This document shows, piece by piece, positions 25,565 to 43,112 of a stretch of 64,000 nucleotides of DNA. Within the stretch, counting starts at the first letter, position 1, and each line of letters opens with the position of its first letter. The translations under genes were made by a program, and so were the position numbers. The stretch comes from BD2-11 clade cluster bacterium bin43 (lineage in GTDB: Bacteria; Gemmatimonadota; Gemmatimonadetes; Longimicrobiales; Gaopeijiaceae). Where the stretch lies: contig MPMR01000012.1 of assembly GCA_002238605.1 (NCBI GenBank), positions 1-64,000 of the forward strand. Direction: 5' to 3'. Below the pieces are notes generated by a model, which had not been told where the DNA came from, did no database searches, and saw nothing but the letters and a program-made list of their open reading frames with translations.

Positions 25565-26513
25565 ACAGGAGCTGTTCGGGGCGAGGTTCCAGAACCCGGT
25601 GTTGCTGGCCGCCGGCACCTGCGGCTTCGCCAGGGAGCTGGCGGGCGTGATGGAGCTCGACCGGCTGGGTGGCCTGGTCACCAAGTCCGTGACGCTCGAA
25701 CCGCGCGCCGGCAACCCGAAGCCCAGGGTGAGCGAGGGCGGTGGCGTGATGATCAACTCCGTGGGACTCGCCAATCCCGGGGTGGAGCGGGTCAAGGCCG
25801 AGAAACTGCCATGGCTTGCCTCGCGGCTGAGGCGCGCACAGGTCTTCGTGAGCGTGGCGGGACATGCGGTGGACGAATACTGCGAGATCGTCGAACATCT
25901 TGATCCGGAGACGGGATTCCTGGGATTCGAGCTGAATCTTTCCTGTCCCAATGTCCCGCTGAGCGGCGTGCCCTTTGCGCTCGACACCGAAATGCTGGCG
26001 TCGGTGGTCGCCCGCGTGCGCGGGGTGACCGCCCGGCCGCTTCTGGTAAAGCTGGCCCCCAATTCGCCGGACATCGGCGCGGCCGCCGAAGCCGCGGTGG
26101 CCGCCGGTGGCGACGGAGTCACGCTGGTGAACACCATGCCCGGAATGGTGATCGATCCGGAGACGCGGCGTCCTCGGCTCGGGGCCGGGGCAGGGGGACT
26201 CAGCGGGCCGGCCCTGCTCCCGGTCGGGGTGCACGCCGTCTGGCAGGCCAGCCGGCGCGTCGGCGCCCCGCTGGTCGGAGTCGGAGGTGTTCGCGGGCAC
26301 GGCGATTGCATACAGTACCTGCTCGCCGGTGCTTCACTGGTCCAGGTGGGTACTGCCACCTTCGCCGATCCGCGGGCCGCGGAGCGCATCGTGCACGGAC
26401 TGAGTGCCTACGGCCGCCGGCGGGGGATCGGCGCGGTCGCCGAACTGGTGGGCGCGGTCAGGGCGCCCGAGGGACAGGTTCCTTTCGGGAAGCGGGAGGC
26501 GTGCGCGTCGTGA
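25554..26513 (+). CDS. pyrD: dihydroorotate dehydrogenase, class 1B catalytic subunit type
   Basis: This enzyme oxidises dihydroorotate to orotate with FMN in pyrimidine synthesis. The 319-aa protein has FQNPVLLAAGTCGF, KSVTLEPRAGNP, INSVGLANPG, and the catalytic NLSCPN with Cys131, which marks class 1. LVKLAPN, NTMPGMVIDPETRRP and GGVRGHGDCIQYLLAGASLVQVGTA follow. The PETRRPRL and GGLSGPAL segments point to type 1B, which normally needs the PyrK electron-transfer subunit; no pyrK is in the window. The GTG start at 25554 follows GGGAGCGAGG and lies inside the TPR gene. It overlaps pyrF by four bases. Confidence 0.95.
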   Translation: MQLEQELFGARFQNPVLLAAGTCGFARELAGVMELDRLGGLVTKSVTLEPRAGNPKPRVSEGGGVMINSVGLANPGVERVKAEKLPWLASRLRRAQVFVSVAGHAVDEYCEIVEHLDPETGFLGFELNLSCPNVPLSGVPFALDTEMLASVVARVRGVTARPLLVKLAPNSPDIGAAAEAAVAAGGDGVTLVNTMPGMVIDPETRRPRLGAGAGGLSGPALLPVGVHAVWQASRRVGAPLVGVGGVRGHGDCIQYLLAGASLVQVGTATFADPRAAERIVHGLSAYGRRRGIGAVAELVGAVRAPEGQVPFGKREACAS

Positions 26514-27214
26514 GCGGCATCATCCTTGCCTTGGACTACGCCTCGGCCAGCCGCGCCCTCGAACTGGTCGATCTGCTGGCGGGGCGAGTCAACTTCTACA
26601 AGGTCGGGCTGGAACTCTTCGCACGCGAAGGTCCCACGGTCGTCCATCATCTCCGGAAACGGGAAAAGCAGGTGTTCCTGGACCTCAAGCTGCACGACAT
26701 ACCGCGAACCGTGGCGGGCGCCGTTGCCGCCGCCTCGGAAATGGGCGCACGCCTGTTGACCGTGCACGCGGCGGGAGGAGCCGGAATGATGGAGGCCGCG
26801 GCGGAGGCCGCCGGGGAAGGGACGCGGCTTCTGGGGGTGACGATGCTTACCTCCCTGGGGACGTCGTCGCTTCCGCGCGGTGCCCATGGCGTTCGCATGA
26901 CACCCGAGGACCATGTCCTGCAGCTCGCTGCCGGGGCGAGCGCGGCCGGTCTCGATGGCGTGGTGGCGTCTCCGCTGGAGGCCGAAGCCCTGCGATGCCG
27001 TTTCGGGGACGGACTCCTCCTGGTCACTCCGGGCATTCGCCTGCCCCGGCAGTCCCTTCACGACCAGCGGCGGGTCGCGACGCCCCGCCGCGCCCGCGAG
27101 GCCGGAGCCGACTACCTCGTCATCGGGCGGGCGGTGACCGGTGCTCCGGATCCCCATGCCGCTCTCGACGCCGTCGAGCGCGATCTCGCCTCGGGCGAGC
27201 GCGACTCATGTTGA
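26510..27214 (+). CDS. pyrF: orotidine 5'-phosphate decarboxylase
   Basis: PyrF decarboxylates OMP to UMP. The 234-aa protein has ILALDYASASRALELVD, the FYKVGLELF strand, and the catalytic Asp58-x-Lys60-x2-Asp63 in FLDLKLHDIPRTV. LTVHAAGG, GVTMLTS and VTPGIRLP, plus the phosphate-gripper VIGRAVTGAPDP, complete the barrel. The GTG at 26510 overlaps the pyrD stop and follows GGGAGG at ten bases; GTG at 26501 is possible. pyrD-pyrF adjacency supports both calls. Confidence 0.97.
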   Translation: MSGIILALDYASASRALELVDLLAGRVNFYKVGLELFAREGPTVVHHLRKREKQVFLDLKLHDIPRTVAGAVAAASEMGARLLTVHAAGGAGMMEAAAEAAGEGTRLLGVTMLTSLGTSSLPRGAHGVRMTPEDHVLQLAAGASAAGLDGVVASPLEAEALRCRFGDGLLLVTPGIRLPRQSLHDQRRVATPRRAREAGADYLVIGRAVTGAPDPHAALDAVERDLASGERDSC

Positions 27215-27681
27215 AGCCCGGGGATGCGAAGCGCGCAAACTCGACCGGCGTTGTCGCCCTGCTGGTCGCCGTGCTCTGTGCCTCCACTCCCGGGCCGTCG
27301 CCGACCCCGGCGTCCCAGGCATCCCTGGAAGGAGCCGCCGCCAATCTGGCGCGCATGTGGGAGCGAGGTTCCACCGACGTCTTCGTGCAGGTTCTGGTGG
27401 CCAGCGGCATCCGGCTGCGGGTGGGAGGCGAAGACCACGTTTCGCTTTCGAGACGCCAGGCGGTCGCCGTCCTGCGCGACTATCTGGCCGGGCACCGGAC
27501 CGAGTCCACGCGACTGGAGCGGGTCGCCGAAGTCGGCGGATCTCCTCTGCAGGGATACGCTCAGCTCCGCTGGACCGTCGTGCACGAAGGAACTTCCCAG
27601 TTGGCCGAACACGGTATCTACGTCGGGTTCGTGCGGGAGGACGAGGCTTGGCGCGTCTTCGAAGTCCGCGTACTCCAGTGA
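27208..27681 (+). CDS. unknown exported protein, NTF2/DUF4783-like
   Basis: The 157-aa protein overlaps the pyrF stop by seven bases. A signal-like hydrophobic segment (GVVALLVAVLCAS) precedes a soluble domain of about 105 residues. The pattern ANLARMWERGSTDVFVQVL, followed by LSRRQAVAVLRDYLAGH and EHGIYVGFVREDEAWRVFEVRVLQ, resembles the small cone-shaped NTF2-like or DUF4783 fold. This is fold-level inference only. It is placed between pyrF and cysS in a tight chain, so it is probably co-transcribed. Confidence 0.65.
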   Translation: MLKPGDAKRANSTGVVALLVAVLCASTPGPSPTPASQASLEGAAANLARMWERGSTDVFVQVLVASGIRLRVGGEDHVSLSRRQAVAVLRDYLAGHRTESTRLERVAEVGGSPLQGYAQLRWTVVHEGTSQLAEHGIYVGFVREDEAWRVFEVRVLQ

Positions 27682-27740
27682 GTGAGCGAAGCCCAGTGAA
27701 CGATCCCGGCGCGAACCACGATCCTCTTCCGGAAGCCGGC

Positions 27741-29201
27741 ATGACCTTGCGCCTCCACGACACGCTGACGCGCTCCCTCCGGCGCTTCGAACCGCTCAGG
27801 CCGGGGCGGGTGGGCATCTACGGGTGCGGCCCCACGGTGTACGGGCGCGCGCATATCGGCAATTTCCGCGCCTTTCTCGTCTACGATCTGCTCCATCGCT
27901 ACCTGGAGTGGCTGGGTTACGAGGTCCGTTTCGTGGTCAACCTCACCGACGTCGACGACCGCATCGTCGAGCTTGCCGCCGAGACCGGGCAGTCGATCCG
28001 GGAGTTCGCGGCCCCGCATGTGGCGTCGTTCCTCGCCGACGCCGAGACCCTCGGCATGCGACCGTTCGACAGCCACCCCCGGGCAACCGAGTATGTCGGC
28101 GAGATGAGCGCCTTCGTATCGCGGCTCTTGGAGCGGGGGCTCGCGTACGCCACCTCCGACGGCTCGGTGTACTTCCGGATTTCGGGGTTCCCGGAATACG
28201 GCCGGCTGTCGGGTATCGATCCGGACGCGCTGCGTCCCGGCGAGCGCGTTGCCGACGACAAGTACGAGAAGGACGACATCCGCGACTTCGCGCTCTGGAA
28301 GGCGGCCAGGCCGGAGGACGAGTACGTGGATGCCGCCTGGGAGTCCCCATGGGGCCGGGGTCGGCCCGGATGGCATCTCGAGTGTTCGGTCATGGCGCTG
28401 AGCGAGATCGGCGACACCCTGGACATCCATTTGGGCGGGGAAGACCTCATGTTCCCCCACCACGAGGACGAAATCGCGCAATCGGAGGGCGTCACCGGCG
28501 AGACCTTCGCCCGCCACTGGATGCATGTCAAGCATCTTCTGGTGGAGGGCCGGAAGATGTCGAAATCGCTCGGCAACACCTACACCGTCCCGCAGTTGAG
28601 CGAGCGATTCGAGCCCGCCGCGATGCGGCACCTGCTGCTGTCCGCCCAGTACCGCAGCGAGCTCAACTTCACCTTCGCGGGACTGGAGGCGTCCCGCCGG
28701 GCCGTGCAGCGCCTGCTCGACTTCCGGGACCGCCTCACCCGAACACCGACCCGCCCGGGGGCCCCGCCCCTCGGGATCGACCGGCTCGCCGGCGAAGCTC
28801 TGGCCCGCTTCCGCGAGGCGATGGACGACGACCTCAACACGGCCGCTGCCCTGGCCGCACTCTTCGTCTTCGTCAAGGATGCCAACACCGCCCTGGACGG
28901 GGCGTCGGGGGCGATCCGCCGGGGAGACCGGGAGTCGGCGGAGGAGGCCCTCGCCTCCATGGACGAGGTGCTGGGGGTGCTCGAGCTGGCGCTGGCCGGA
29001 CGCCAGGTCGACGAATCGGAGCGGGGACGCATCGAGCGCCTGGTCGCGGAGCGCGACCTCGCGCGGTCGCGGCGAGACTTCGCGCGCGCCGACGCCATCC
29101 GCAGCCAGCTGGCCGCCGACGGAATCGTGCTCGAGGACTCCCCCGACGGCACCCGCTGGAAGCATGCGGGCTCGAGAGCCGGATCGGCCGCCGCCCGCTG
29201 A
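27741..29201 (+). CDS. cysS: cysteinyl-tRNA synthetase
   Basis: CysRS charges tRNA-Cys. The 486-aa protein shows the class I HIGH motif as RAHIGN (His38), the KMSKS motif exactly (Lys272-Ser276), and the zinc-site residues in YGCGPT, LECSVMA and HHEDE. The anticodon-binding C-terminal helical part is complete (ARSRRDFARADAIRSQLAADGI). The ATG at 27741 follows GGAAG at five bases. In-frame GTGs at 27678 (overlapping the upstream stop) and 27696 would lengthen it. The tRNA promoter begins just after its stop. Confidence 0.97.
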   Translation: MTLRLHDTLTRSLRRFEPLRPGRVGIYGCGPTVYGRAHIGNFRAFLVYDLLHRYLEWLGYEVRFVVNLTDVDDRIVELAAETGQSIREFAAPHVASFLADAETLGMRPFDSHPRATEYVGEMSAFVSRLLERGLAYATSDGSVYFRISGFPEYGRLSGIDPDALRPGERVADDKYEKDDIRDFALWKAARPEDEYVDAAWESPWGRGRPGWHLECSVMALSEIGDTLDIHLGGEDLMFPHHEDEIAQSEGVTGETFARHWMHVKHLLVEGRKMSKSLGNTYTVPQLSERFEPAAMRHLLLSAQYRSELNFTFAGLEASRRAVQRLLDFRDRLTRTPTRPGAPPLGIDRLAGEALARFREAMDDDLNTAAALAALFVFVKDANTALDGASGAIRRGDRESAEEALASMDEVLGVLELALAGRQVDESERGRIERLVAERDLARSRRDFARADAIRSQLAADGIVLEDSPDGTRWKHAGSRAGSAAAR

Positions 29202-29204
29202 CCG

Positions 29205-29233
29205 TTGACTTCCGGGACGAAGCCGGGTAGCAG
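29205..29233 (+). promoter_or_regulatory. promoter of the tRNA-tuf unit
   Basis: TTGACT (29205-29210), 17 bases, TAGCAG (29228-29233). Transcription would start near 29240, just before tRNA-Thr at 29243. The -35 is strong and the -10 is weak. Confidence 0.5.
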
Positions 29234-29242
29234 TAGTCGCGC

Positions 29243-29315
29243 GCTGGCGTAGCTCAACAGGTAGAGCAGCTGATTTGTAATCAGCAGGTTGGGGGTTCGA
29301 GTCCCTTCGCCAGCT
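29243..29315 (+). tRNA. tRNA-Thr (anticodon TGT)
   Basis: A 73-base cloverleaf is visible. The acceptor arm is GCTGGCG paired with CGCCAGC plus T. The D arm has TAGCTCAACAGGTAGAGCA, the anticodon stem is GCTGA/TCAGC with loop TTTGTAA, and the T arm has GGTTCGAGTCC. The anticodon TGT reads ACA. No CCA is encoded. It is first of four tRNA genes ahead of tuf. Confidence 0.97.
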
Positions 29316-29329
29316 TGCCGGTGGACGAT

Positions 29330-29344
29330 CCGGAAGCCTTCCGG
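29330..29344 (+). terminator. hairpin after tRNA-Thr
   Basis: CCGGAAG-C-CTTCCGG is a perfect 7-base inverted repeat with a one-base centre, 15 bases after tRNA-Thr in a 230-base spacer. It may mark a processing or termination point. No T-run follows. The spacer otherwise holds only the candidate promoter at 29407-29438. Confidence 0.35.
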
Positions 29345-29406
29345 GGCGCGGTTCGGGCCGTTCCCGGCGGCTGCATCCGCCCCGGCCGATCGACCGCGGA
29401 TGCCCC

Positions 29407-29438
29407 TTTACCTTTCCCTGGGGGATGGTTACCTTTTG
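29407..29438 (+). promoter_or_regulatory. candidate promoter before tRNA-Tyr
   Basis: TTTACC (29407-29412), 17 bases, then TACCTTTTG (29430-29438). The second element resembles the one before rpmJ (TACCTTTG). It lies about 110 bases before tRNA-Tyr and would allow tRNA-Tyr to tuf to be transcribed separately. Confidence 0.4.
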
Positions 29439-29545
29439 AGGCTTGATCGTAAAGGCCCGCCTCAGGTGCCCGAGGGCATCCTTGCTCAGCAGCCGGAGGC
29501 GCGAAGGGGGCGCTCCGAACACAGGAGTTTTCGAGAGAAATGCTC

Positions 29546-29627
29546 GGTGGGGTACCGAAGCGGTCAAACGGGGCAGACTGTAAATCTGCTGGCAATGCCT
29601 TCGGAGGTTCGAATCCTCCCCCCACCA
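29546..29627 (+). tRNA. tRNA-Tyr (anticodon GTA)
   Basis: This is an 82-base class II tRNA. Acceptor GGTGGGG pairs with CCCCACC plus A. The anticodon stem is GCAGA/TCTGC with loop CTGTAAA, a long variable arm follows (TGGCAATGCCTTC), and the T arm is GGAGG/CCTCC. The anticodon GTA reads UAC and UAU. Confidence 0.97.
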
Positions 29628-29668
29628 TTGGGCGTGTCGCCCTTCCAACTTGCGAAATGAGAATTCCA

Positions 29669-29742
29669 GCGGGAGTAGCTCAGTTGGCTAGAGCATCAGC
29701 CTTCCAAGCTGAGGGTCGCGGGTTCGAGTCCCGTCTCCCGCT
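29669..29742 (+). tRNA. tRNA-Gly (anticodon TCC)
   Basis: A 74-base cloverleaf. Acceptor GCGGGAG pairs with CTCCCGC plus T. The anticodon stem is TCAGC/GCTGA with loop CTTCCAA, and the T arm is GCGGG/CCCGT around TTCGAGT. The anticodon TCC reads GGA and GGG. Confidence 0.97.
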
Positions 29743-29769
29743 CTACACCCCGAAGCAGGAGGGAGCAGC

Positions 29770-29841
29770 GCTCTGGTAGCTCAGGGGTAGAGCGCTTCCT
29801 TGGTAAGGAAGAGGTCCCGGGTTCAAATCCCGGCCAGAGCT
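29770..29841 (+). tRNA. tRNA-Thr (anticodon GGT)
   Basis: A 72-base cloverleaf. Acceptor GCTCTGG pairs with CCAGAGC plus T. The anticodon stem is CTTCC/GGAAG with loop TTGGTAA, and the T arm is CCGGG/CCCGG. The anticodon GGT reads ACC and ACU. tuf begins 66 bases later. Confidence 0.97.
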
Positions 29842-29907
29842 TGCCGGGGCTTCCGGGGTTCTGAAACCACCATTCACCTGAACCGAACGGAGTGAGGTAG
29901 CGGAGAA

Positions 29908-31098
<1,191 letters not shown>

Positions 31099-31102
31099 CC
31101 CC

Positions 31103-31255
31103 GTGGCCAGAGATCGCGTGATCCTCGCGTGCGAGGAGTGCAAGGAGCGCAACTACACCACGAAGAAGAACAAGCGCCTGCACCCCGGACGGGTGCACTA
31201 CCGCAAGTACTGCCCGCGCTGCCGCACGCACACCGGGCACAAGGAAACCAAGTAG
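31103..31255 (+). CDS. rpmG: 50S ribosomal protein L33, zinc-binding form
   Basis: The 50-aa protein starts with GTG four bases after the tuf stop. It has CEEC and CPRC, so it is the zinc-carrying (C+) version, and it includes the typical RNYTTKKNK segment. L33 sits near the E site of the large subunit. No C-minus copy is present in the window. Confidence 0.95.
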   Translation: MARDRVILACEECKERNYTTKKNKRLHPGRVHYRKYCPRCRTHTGHKETK

Positions 31256-31276
31256 CGAGTCTCCGAGACGGGCAGG

Positions 31277-31483
31277 ATGGCAAACATTATCGAGAGTTCA
31301 GGGGAGTTCGCGCGCGAATCGTGGGCCGAGTTGCAGCGAGTCACCTGGCCCGACTCGGGTCAGCTGCGCAACGCGACGTGGGTGGTGATCCTCTTCGTGA
31401 TCGCAATCTCGCTCGTCATCTTCGCCATGGACAGCGTCGTGCGCTTCGTCGTGAACTTCATCATGGGCATGTTCGGGGCGTGA
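31277..31483 (+). CDS. secE: preprotein translocase subunit SecE
   Basis: The 68-aa protein has the short bacterial form: an amphipathic helix with SWAELQRVTWPD, the conserved cytoplasmic motif, then one membrane helix (WVVILFVIAISLVIFAM). SecE clamps SecY in the SecYEG channel; secY is at 55601. It is followed by nusG after seven bases. Unlike many bacteria, no tRNA-Trp lies between rpmG and secE. Confidence 0.96.
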   Translation: MANIIESSGEFARESWAELQRVTWPDSGQLRNATWVVILFVIAISLVIFAMDSVVRFVVNFIMGMFGA

Positions 31484-31490
31484 GGACTCA

Positions 31491-32036
31491 ATGAGCGAGT
31501 CCCGGTGGTACGTGGTCCAGAGTTATTCGGGGCACGAGAAGAAGGTGAAGCGGTTCATCGACCGCAAGATCGAGGAAGGCCACACCGAGATCCTGGAAAC
31601 CCTGGTTCCGACCCAGGAAGTCATGGAGATCCGCAACGGGAAGCGGGTTCAGGTGGAGCGCCGCCTCTATCCCGGATACGTCCTGGTGAACATCGAGGTC
31701 GGCGACGATCTGACGCTTGACCCCGTGACCATGTACGCCATCAACGACATCAAGGGCGTCATAAAGTTCGTGGGGGGAGGCAGGAAGCCCCAACCCCTGA
31801 GCGAGGAGGAGGTACGCAAGCTCCTCGGCATCGAGACCGAGGAAGAAAAGGAGGCCCGAGCGGAGGTCCCCTTCCAGATCGGCCAGGCCGTGGAGGTTAC
31901 CCAGGGTCCGTTCACGGACTTCTCGGGCACGGTCCAGTCCGTTGATGCCGACAAGGGCAAGGTGAAGGTGGAAGTCTCGCTCTTCGGGCGTCCCACTTCG
32001 GTGGAACTCGATTTCGCTCAGCTCAAGGGATACTGA
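31491..32036 (+). CDS. nusG: transcription termination/antitermination factor NusG
   Basis: NusG binds the RNA polymerase clamp and couples polymerase to Rho or to the ribosome. The 181-aa protein has the NGN domain (RWYVVQSYSGHEKKVKRFID, RRLYPGYVLV) and the C-terminal KOW domain (VEVTQGPFTDFSGTV...KVEVSLFGRPTSVELDFAQL). The ATG follows AGGA at five bases. The 94-base gap to rplK holds a hairpin. Confidence 0.98.
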   Translation: MSESRWYVVQSYSGHEKKVKRFIDRKIEEGHTEILETLVPTQEVMEIRNGKRVQVERRLYPGYVLVNIEVGDDLTLDPVTMYAINDIKGVIKFVGGGRKPQPLSEEEVRKLLGIETEEEKEARAEVPFQIGQAVEVTQGPFTDFSGTVQSVDADKGKVKVEVSLFGRPTSVELDFAQLKGY

Positions 32037-32045
32037 ACGGCGGAC

Positions 32046-32076
32046 TCGGGACCGGCAGCGCAGCTCCGGCTCCCGA
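32046..32076 (+). promoter_or_regulatory. hairpin in the rplK leader
   Basis: TCGGGACCGG pairs with CCGG-c-TCCCGA (one bulged base) around a ten-base loop. It ends 54 bases before the rplK ATG. It could be the L1-binding regulatory site known for L11-L1 operons or a nusG 3' end; I cannot confirm the L1 motif. Confidence 0.45.
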
Positions 32077-32130
32077 ACGTGCCCGCACGGCTGTCGGGCG
32101 CGCGCCGGATTATCGACCAGGTAACGAAAA

Positions 32131-32553
32131 ATGGCGAAGAAGGTCGTTGGATTCATCAAACTGCATGTGCCCGGCGGACAGGCCAATCCGGCTCCCCCGG
32201 TCGGCCCCGCGCTGGGCCAGCACGGCGTGAACATCATGGAGTTCTGCAAGCAGTTCAATTCGAAGACCCAGCAGAACCAGGGCACGACCATCCCGGTGGA
32301 AATCACCGTCTACGCAGACCGCTCGTTCAGCTTCATCACCAAGACGCCGCCGGCGGCAGTTCTGCTCAGGCAGGCGGCCGGACTGGAAAAGGGATCCGGC
32401 GAGCCGAATCGCACCAAGGTCGCACGGGTGACCGTCGACCAGCTGAAGGAGATCGCCGAGACCAAGATGCCCGACCTGAACGCAAGCGACGTGGATTCGG
32501 CCGTGCGCATGATCGCCGGCACCGCTCGCTCGATGGGCATCGAGGTAGACTGA
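32131..32553 (+). CDS. rplK: 50S ribosomal protein L11
   Basis: L11 forms the base of the factor-binding stalk and is needed for RelA sensing of uncharged tRNA. The 140-aa protein has [27 protein letters not shown], the proline-rich N-terminal motif involved in thiopeptide binding, and the C-terminal rRNA-binding domain ([10 protein letters not shown]-like [20 protein letters not shown]). It is complete. AGG lies eight bases before the ATG. Confidence 0.99.
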   Translation: MAKKVVGFIKLHVPGGQANPAPPVGPALGQHGVNIMEFCKQFNSKTQQNQGTTIPVEITVYADRSFSFITKTPPAAVLLRQAAGLEKGSGEPNRTKVARVTVDQLKEIAETKMPDLNASDVDSAVRMIAGTARSMGIEVD

Positions 32554-32567
32554 CCAGGCCCGACGAA

Positions 32568-32594
32568 CCACTCCATGCGAGCCGCCAGGAGTGG
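32568..32594 (+). promoter_or_regulatory. hairpin between rplK and rplA
   Basis: CCACTCC (32568-32574) and GGAGTGG (32588-32594) form a 7-bp stem with a 13-base loop, in the 71-base gap before rplA. The right arm contains the only strong GGAG before rplA, so it may hide the ribosome-binding site. Confidence 0.45.
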
Positions 32595-32624
32595 GAGGGC
32601 TGCACCAGCCGGCTCAATCCCATA

Positions 32625-33320
32625 ATGCCAAAACGCGGAAAGAAAATCCGGGCCGCCCGGGCCCAGATACCGGTGGGAGTCACCTACTCCGTCTCGGACG
32701 GCGTGGCTCTGGTGAAGACGCTGTCCTTCGCGAAGTTCGACGAATCCATCGAGATCGCGACCAAGCTGGGCGTCGATCCCCGCCGGGCCGACCAGATCGT
32801 GCGCGGCACCGTCGTGCTCCCCCACGGGACGGGAAAGGAGATGCGTGTTCTCGTGGTCGCGCAGGGGGACAAGGCTGCGGAGGCCGAGGATGCGGGCGCC
32901 GACTACGTCGGAGCCGAGTACCTGGACCGCATCAAGCAGGGATGGCTTGAGTTCGACGCGGTGGTCGCGACGCCCAACATGATGGGCCAGGTAGGTCCCC
33001 TCGGGCGCATCCTGGGGCCGCGCGGCCTCATGCCGAACCCGAAGGCGGGCACGGTGACCTTCAACGTCGGAGGCGCCGTGTCGGAGATCAAGGCCGGAAA
33101 GATCGAGTACCGGGTGGACCGCACCGGCAATCTGCACGCCCCCATCGGCCGGATGTCGTTCGAGGACCGGAAGCTCTCGGAGAATCTGGGAGTTTTCATG
33201 GACGCGGTATTGCGCGCGCGGCCCGCTGCCGCGAAGGGCGCATACGTACGGAGCGTGACGCTCTCCAGCACCATGGGGCCGGGCGTGCCGCTCGATCCGA
33301 ACCAGTTCGGGCGGAGCTGA
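32625..33320 (+). CDS. rplA: 50S ribosomal protein L1
   Basis: L1 forms the mobile stalk at the E site and in many bacteria represses its own operon. The 231-aa protein is complete, with [56 protein letters not shown] and the final ATMGPGV-like [12 protein letters not shown]. The start at 32625 reads [11 protein letters not shown]. The frame is open further upstream across rplK, but that is not coding in this frame. rplJ starts after three bases, leaving no room for the L10 leader. Confidence 0.98.
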   Translation: MPKRGKKIRAARAQIPVGVTYSVSDGVALVKTLSFAKFDESIEIATKLGVDPRRADQIVRGTVVLPHGTGKEMRVLVVAQGDKAAEAEDAGADYVGAEYLDRIKQGWLEFDAVVATPNMMGQVGPLGRILGPRGLMPNPKAGTVTFNVGGAVSEIKAGKIEYRVDRTGNLHAPIGRMSFEDRKLSENLGVFMDAVLRARPAAAKGAYVRSVTLSSTMGPGVPLDPNQFGRS

Positions 33321-33323
33321 CCG

Positions 33324-33848
33324 ATGAACAAAGCCGAGAAACAGGCCTTTACCGAAGAATTCAGGAGCGAGGCGGAAAACGCCGGCGCGCTCTACCTGAC
33401 CGATTTCACCGGGCTGGACGTCAAGGCGATGACGGCGCTCCGCCGCCAGATTCGCGAGAGCGGAGGCCGGTATTGGGTCGTGAAGAACCGGCTCGCCAGG
33501 CGGGCGTTCGACGACCTCGAGATTTCCGGCCTCGACCCGCATCTCTCCGGCCCGACCGGCATCGTGCTCGGCAGCACCGATGTGGTCGAGCCGGCGAAGG
33601 TGCTGGTCGGCTTCGCCAGGGACCACGACAAGCGCCCCGCGTTCAAGGTGGGTGTGGTCGAGGGCAAGGTCATCGGCGAGGAACAGTTCCTCAAGGTGGC
33701 GACGCTCCCGGCGCGCGACGTGCTCATGGCGCAGCTGGCGGGCGCGCTGGAGGGTCCGATGGCGGCCTTCGTGAGCGCGCTCGAGGGCAAGCTGCAGGAA
33801 TTCGTCGGCCTTCTGGACGCACTGAAGGAGAAGAGTCAGGAAGACTGA
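33324..33848 (+). CDS. rplJ: 50S ribosomal protein L10
   Basis: L10 anchors the L7/L12 dimers on the stalk. The 174-aa protein has the N-terminal rRNA-binding domain ([38 protein letters not shown]) and a C-terminal helix ([14 protein letters not shown]) that carries L12. The ATG follows GGAG. The spacer before rplL contains two hairpins. Confidence 0.98.
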   Translation: MNKAEKQAFTEEFRSEAENAGALYLTDFTGLDVKAMTALRRQIRESGGRYWVVKNRLARRAFDDLEISGLDPHLSGPTGIVLGSTDVVEPAKVLVGFARDHDKRPAFKVGVVEGKVIGEEQFLKVATLPARDVLMAQLAGALEGPMAAFVSALEGKLQEFVGLLDALKEKSQED

Positions 33849-33860
33849 GTCCGCCGAAGC

Positions 33861-33937
33861 CGCGCCGGCTGATTGCAGCCGGTATGCCGGCGCGGGCGCA
33901 TGGCGGGTCGACTCACCAACCCCCGGCGAGGGCCGGG
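33861..33937 (+). promoter_or_regulatory. two hairpins between rplJ and rplL
   Basis: The first has 9-base perfect arms CGCGCCGGC (33861-33869) and GCCGGCGCG (33886-33894). The second is CCCGGC-GAGG-GCCGGG (33922-33937). They fill the 112-base spacer and stop seven bases before AGGAGA of rplL. They may help set the higher output of L7/L12, or protect mRNA ends. Confidence 0.5.
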
Positions 33938-33960
33938 ACCAATCAGGAGAAAGCAGCGAG

Positions 33961-34338
33961 ATGGCGATCAATCAGCAGGAACTCCTCGATAGCATCGGCA
34001 ACATGACGGTGATCGAGCTCTCGGAGTTCGTGGATGCGTTCAAGCAGAAGTTCAACGTCACGGCCGCGGTGGCGGTCGGGCCGGCCGCTGCGGGCCCGGC
34101 GGAAGCCGAAGCCGAGGTCGAGGAACAGACCGAGTTCGACGTCGTTCTCGACAACTTCGGCGCCAAGAAGATTCAGGTCATCAAGGTGGTTCGCGAAGTG
34201 ACCAGTCTGGGCCTGAAGGAGGCCAAGGCGCTCGTCGACGGGGCACCCAACGCGGTGAAGGAAGCCGTTTCCAGGGACGAGGCGGAGCAGGTCAAGTCAA
34301 AGCTGGAGCAGGTAGGCGCGACGGTCACCGTCAAGTAG
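33961..34338 (+). CDS. rplL: 50S ribosomal protein L7/L12
   Basis: L7/L12 is the multicopy stalk protein that recruits translation GTPases. The 125-aa protein has the N-terminal dimerisation helix pair, an Ala-rich hinge ([18 protein letters not shown]), and the C-terminal domain with [22 protein letters not shown] and [13 protein letters not shown]. It ends TVTVK as usual. The preceding rplJ gap is structured. The following 195 bases to rpoB contain no gene. Confidence 0.98.
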   Translation: MAINQQELLDSIGNMTVIELSEFVDAFKQKFNVTAAVAVGPAAAGPAEAEAEVEEQTEFDVVLDNFGAKKIQVIKVVREVTSLGLKEAKALVDGAPNAVKEAVSRDEAEQVKSKLEQVGATVTVK

Positions 34339-34533
34339 GTGCGGTCCGTCTCAACTCCTCGGCAGACGGGGTACGTTCGCGGCACGCCGCTCCTGGCACC
34401 GCGCCGCCGGCCCCTCTCTCTGCACGCGTCCCGGCCGTCCCTCCGGGGGGACTGCCGAATGTCGCCACGTGTTTCCCGTTCGACCCGCCGCAACCGCCCG
34501 TCCGGACAGGGTGCGGCCAAAGGGGGAGTCTAG
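34339..34533 (+). other. rplL-rpoB spacer without a gene
   Basis: The 195-base gap corresponds to the place of the attenuator and RNase III site in E. coli. I see only short GC-rich repeats (GCGGC-ac-GCCGC at 34379-34390) and no T-run. An attenuator is possible but not demonstrated. The end holds the strong rpoB ribosome-binding site. Confidence 0.3.

Positions 34534-34536
<3 letters not shown>
34521..34536 (+). promoter_or_regulatory. ribosome-binding site and TTG start of rpoB
   Basis: AGGGGGAG (34521-34528) lies five bases before a TTG at 34534, which begins the conserved [17 protein letters not shown]-like N-terminus. No ATG in frame comes before SVMPMPN. This decides the TTG start. Confidence 0.7.
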
Positions 34537-38739
<4,203 letters not shown>

Positions 38740-38787
38740 GGTCTTGAGCATCGCATTGACACCCTCAACGCACGGGGTGCACGCCAT

Positions 38788-43089
<4,302 letters not shown>

Positions 43090-43112
43090 CTCGGGACGGT
43101 TTGCCTCCGGCG

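Noticed and set aside
33321-33323. L10 leader before rplJ
   Set aside because: rplA and rplJ are three bases apart, and I saw no leader-like kink-turn structure in the rplA end.
38756-38761. TTGACA between rpoB and rpoC as a promoter
   Set aside because: The sequence 17 bases downstream is GCACGC, not a -10, and the rpoC start is too close.
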